DNA of 7,366 bases, taken from JBFWWW01 sp050245975. GTDB taxonomy: Bacteria; Pseudomonadota; Alphaproteobacteria; Rhizobiales; Hyphomicrobiaceae. Both the position numbers and the translations under genes were made by a program. Below the pieces are notes generated by a model. The model had not been told where the DNA came from, did no database searches, and saw nothing but the letters and a program-made list of their open reading frames with translations. The DNA lies in NCBI GenBank assembly GCA_050245975.1, contig JBFWWW010000192.1, positions 1 through 7,366 on the forward strand, written 5' to 3'. Positions 5,586 through 7,366 of this stretch are shown here, one piece after another; positions within the stretch are counted from its first letter, which is position 1; every line of letters begins with the position of its first letter.

Positions 5586-6382
5586 AGCTCGACGCCCAGC
5601 AGATCAAGCAGTTCCACGAACAAGGCTGGCTGTTCCTGCCCGAGTGCTTCTCGCAGGACGAGGTTGCCGTTCTCCGGTCGGAGGCCGAAGGCATCTATGC
5701 GCAGGACCGGCAGGAGATCTGGCGCGAGAAGTCGGGCGCACCGCGTACGGCCTTTGCAGCCCACACCTACAATGAGGCGTTCGCGATTCTCGGCCGGCAC
5801 CCGCGCCTGATCGAGCCCGTGGAGCAGGTCTTCAACGACAAGCTCTACATGCACCAGTTCAAGATCAACGCGAAGGCCAAGTTCGACGGCGACGTCTGGC
5901 AATGGCACCAGGACTACGGCACCTGGGCGCGCGACGACGGCATGCCGGAGCCCAAGGCCATGAACATCTCCGTCTTTCTCGACGAGGTGTTCACCTTCAA
6001 CGGGCCGCTGATGCTCATCCCCAAGAGCCACACGCACGGCGTTCTGGCCGCCGGTCACGACAAGGCGACGACGAGCTATCCGCTGTGGACGCTGGATCAC
6101 CCGACGGTCGAGAAGCTCTGCGCCGATGGCGGCCTCGTGGTGCCGACCGGCAAGCCCGGCGGCGTGCTCATGTTCCACGGCAATCTGGTCCATGGCTCAT
6201 CGGGCAACATCACGCCCTACTCGCGCAAGATCGTCTACCTCACCCTCAACGCCGTCTCGAACCACATCCGCAAGCCGACACGGCCCGAGTGGATCGCGCA
6301 TAGGGACTTCACGCCGATCGTTGCCTGCGCCGACAACGCGCTGTCCGAATACGCGAAGTCCTATCGGCAGGCCGCCGAATAA
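5582..6382 (+). CDS. Phytanoyl-CoA dioxygenase (PhyH) family Fe(II)/2-oxoglutarate oxygenase, EctD-like
   Basis: The 266-aa protein is a cytosolic oxygenase expected to hydroxylate a small molecule while converting 2-oxoglutarate to succinate and CO2. The N-terminal F-H-E-Q-G-W-L-F-L-P (11-20) is the usual PhyH opening. The iron triad is visible: H109 and D111 in W-H-Q-D-Y-G-T-W, and H204 in N-L-V-H-G-S. R215, eleven residues after H204, is the expected 2-oxoglutarate anchor. The stretch W-H-x-D-[FY]-x-T-W followed by D-D-G-M-P (108-122) closely resembles the ectoine hydroxylase signature, and N-G-P-L-M-L-I-P-K-S-H (140-150) is also shared. EctD is usually about 300 aa and sits with ectABC, which are not in this window, so I do not call it EctD. 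GGAGG at 5571-5575 lies 6 bases before the ATG, which overlaps the GntR stop. A sugar-acid-related or other polar substrate is inferred from the neighbours. Confidence 0.9.
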   Translation: MKLDAQQIKQFHEQGWLFLPECFSQDEVAVLRSEAEGIYAQDRQEIWREKSGAPRTAFAAHTYNEAFAILGRHPRLIEPVEQVFNDKLYMHQFKINAKAKFDGDVWQWHQDYGTWARDDGMPEPKAMNISVFLDEVFTFNGPLMLIPKSHTHGVLAAGHDKATTSYPLWTLDHPTVEKLCADGGLVVPTGKPGGVLMFHGNLVHGSSGNITPYSRKIVYLTLNAVSNHIRKPTRPEWIAHRDFTPIVACADNALSEYAKSYRQAAE

Positions 6383-6404
6383 ACCGCTACACTCGCAACA
6401 GACC

Positions 6405-6427
6405 CCGGCGCGCGTTTTGCGCGCCGG
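6405..6427 (+). repeat. Perfect 9-bp GC-rich hairpin between dioxygenase and oxidoreductase genes
   Basis: CCGGCGCGC (6405-6413) and GCGCGCCGG (6419-6427) pair perfectly around a GTTTT loop. It starts 22 bases after the dioxygenase stop and ends 18 bases before the oxidoreductase ATG. No T-run follows on the plus strand, so it is not a standard intrinsic terminator. It could protect the upstream mRNA end, mark an RNA processing point or partly end transcription. The ribosome site AAAGG (6434-6438) stays outside the stem. Confidence 0.45.
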
Positions 6428-6445
6428 AGCGTGAAAGGCGTGCGC

Positions 6446-7366
6446 ATGAACCTCTCGACGATGCTCAAGGAGCGCGCGGCAGCCGGCAGGCCGATCCGCG
6501 TCGGCCAGGTCGGCGCGGGAAAGTTCGGTACCATGTTCCTGGCCCAGGCCCGCCTGACACCGGGCCTGCATATCGTGGGACTGGCCGATCTGCGGCCCGA
6601 CCGGGCGACCGATCGGCTGCGCAGCGTCGGCTGGCCTGACGACCGGATCGACGCCCGTTCGCTTGCCGACGCCCTGAAGACCGGCAAGACGCACGTGACC
6701 GACGACGCAATGTCGCTCATCCGCGACGGCAGCATCGATGTGATCATCGAGGCCACCGGCGATCCGGCGACCGGCATCCGCCTCTGCTCGGCCGCCATCG
6801 CCAACGGCAAGCACATCGTCATGGTCAACGTCGAGGCCGACGCGCTCGCCGGTCCGCTGCTCGCCCGCCGGGCGCGCGATGCCGGCGTCGTCTACAGCCT
6901 CGCCTGGGGCGACCAGCCGGCGCTGATCTGCGAGCAGGTGGATTGGGCGCGCACCTGCGGGTTCAAGGTCGTCGCCGCCGGCAAGGGAACGCGCTATCAC
7001 CCCACCTACCATCGATCGACGCCGGACACGGTTTGGGACATCCTGTCCAAATACCTGCAGATCCAGGATCGCAGCCACATCAACGCGAAGATGTTCAACT
7101 CCTTCATCGACGGGACGAAGTCCGGCATCGAGATGACGGCCGTCTGCAACGCGACCGGACTTGTCCCGCAAAGTGGCGGACTGGGCTTCCCTCCCGCCTC
7201 GCGCTTCGAGCTCGCCGACGTCTGCAAGCCGCGGTCGGAAGGCGGCACGTTGGAGAAGAAGGGCGTGACGGAGGTCACCTCGTCCGTCACGCGGGACGAG
7301 AAGGACGTGCCGCATCACCTCGCGATGGGCACCTATGTCGTCATCGAGAGCGACAGCGCCTATGCG
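6446..7366 (+). CDS. NAD(P)-dependent oxidoreductase, homoserine-dehydrogenase-like, probably with a C-terminal SAF domain (partial)
   Basis: The frame from ATG 6446 stays open for 307 codons to the right edge, so the C-terminus is missing. A Rossmann fold begins with R-V-G-Q-V-G-A-G-K-F-G, giving G-x-G-x-x-G at residues 23-28. It continues with V-G-L-A-D-L-R (44-50), where the aspartate suggests NAD preference, D-V-I-I-E-A-T-G (98-105), and G-K-H-I-V-M-V-N-V-E-A (121-131), as in homoserine dehydrogenase-like and Gfo/Idh/MocA-like enzymes. Related proteins that I recall are about 430-450 aa, end in a SAF domain and have no settled function. The region M-G-T-Y-V-V-I-E-S (296-304) fits the start of that part. 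AAAGG at 6434-6438 lies 7 bases before the ATG, and the in-frame GTG at 6431 has its GGAG too close. A long minus-strand reading across 6197-7318 is a shadow. The gene follows the dioxygenase after 63 bases and probably shares its operon. Confidence 0.85.
   Translation, partial: MNLSTMLKERAAAGRPIRVGQVGAGKFGTMFLAQARLTPGLHIVGLADLRPDRATDRLRSVGWPDDRIDARSLADALKTGKTHVTDDAMSLIRDGSIDVIIEATGDPATGIRLCSAAIANGKHIVMVNVEADALAGPLLARRARDAGVVYSLAWGDQPALICEQVDWARTCGFKVVAAGKGTRYHPTYHRSTPDTVWDILSKYLQIQDRSHINAKMFNSFIDGTKSGIEMTAVCNATGLVPQSGGLGFPPASRFELADVCKPRSEGGTLEKKGVTEVTSSVTRDEKDVPHHLAMGTYVVIESDSAYA

Noticed and set aside
7263..7292. Perfect 10-bp inverted repeat, arms GCGTGACGGA and TCCGTCACGC
   Set aside because: It lies inside the oxidoreductase coding sequence in a Val/Thr/Ser-rich segment. 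In GC-rich coding DNA this is most likely chance.
6197..7318. Open frame of 373 codons on the minus strand
   Set aside because: It is antisense to the oxidoreductase gene, whose plus-strand frame has a Rossmann G-x-G-x-x-G motif and ribosome site and stays open to the window edge.

Overview
The window looks like a high-GC alphaproteobacterial chromosome, most likely Hyphomicrobiales (Rhizobiales) or a near relative. This rests on the strongly G/C-ending codon use, the dense gene packing and the rhizobial flavour of DapD and DapE. No sequence search was possible, so the genus is not claimed. No RNA gene, insertion sequence, CRISPR array or origin is visible, and no stretch longer than 300 bases lacks a gene.

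Left part (1-3159). A gene for an exported protein or lipoprotein starts at 224 on the minus strand and runs off the left edge. After a 182-base divergent gap comes a tight plus-strand operon: dapD (tetrahydrodipicolinate N-succinyltransferase), a two-helix membrane protein of unknown function, and dapE (succinyl-diaminopimelate desuccinylase). dapD overlaps the membrane gene by one base, and dapE follows three bases after it. DapD and DapE are two steps of the succinylase branch of the meso-diaminopimelate/lysine pathway, which supplies peptidoglycan cross-links. The membrane protein has no known step in that pathway.

Right part (3163-7366). An accessory metabolic locus is organised around a divergent control region. 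On the minus strand is a UxaA/GarD-family (altronate or galactarate dehydratase-like) sugar-acid dehydratase. Its stop codon lies only three bases from the dapE stop. On the plus strand are a GntR/FCD-family repressor, an EctD-like Fe(II)/2-oxoglutarate dioxygenase of the phytanoyl-CoA dioxygenase family (overlapping the repressor gene by ATGA), and an NAD(P)-dependent oxidoreductase of the homoserine-dehydrogenase-like type, cut by the right edge. The set suggests catabolism of a polyhydroxylated or modified sugar-acid-like compound: oxygenation, NAD(P)-linked oxidation and dehydration under a ligand-sensing repressor. The substrate cannot be read from the sequence.

The most interesting non-coding signal is the 179-base gap between the dehydratase and repressor genes. 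It holds four dyad-symmetric elements. One is a perfect 10-bp-arm hairpin whose 3' arm contains the whole Shine-Dalgarno sequence of the dehydratase mRNA. Two others are related 14-bp palindromes, and the fourth is a perfect 7-bp-arm palindrome. These are candidate repressor operators and a possible translational switch. A second hairpin lies between the dioxygenase and oxidoreductase genes.
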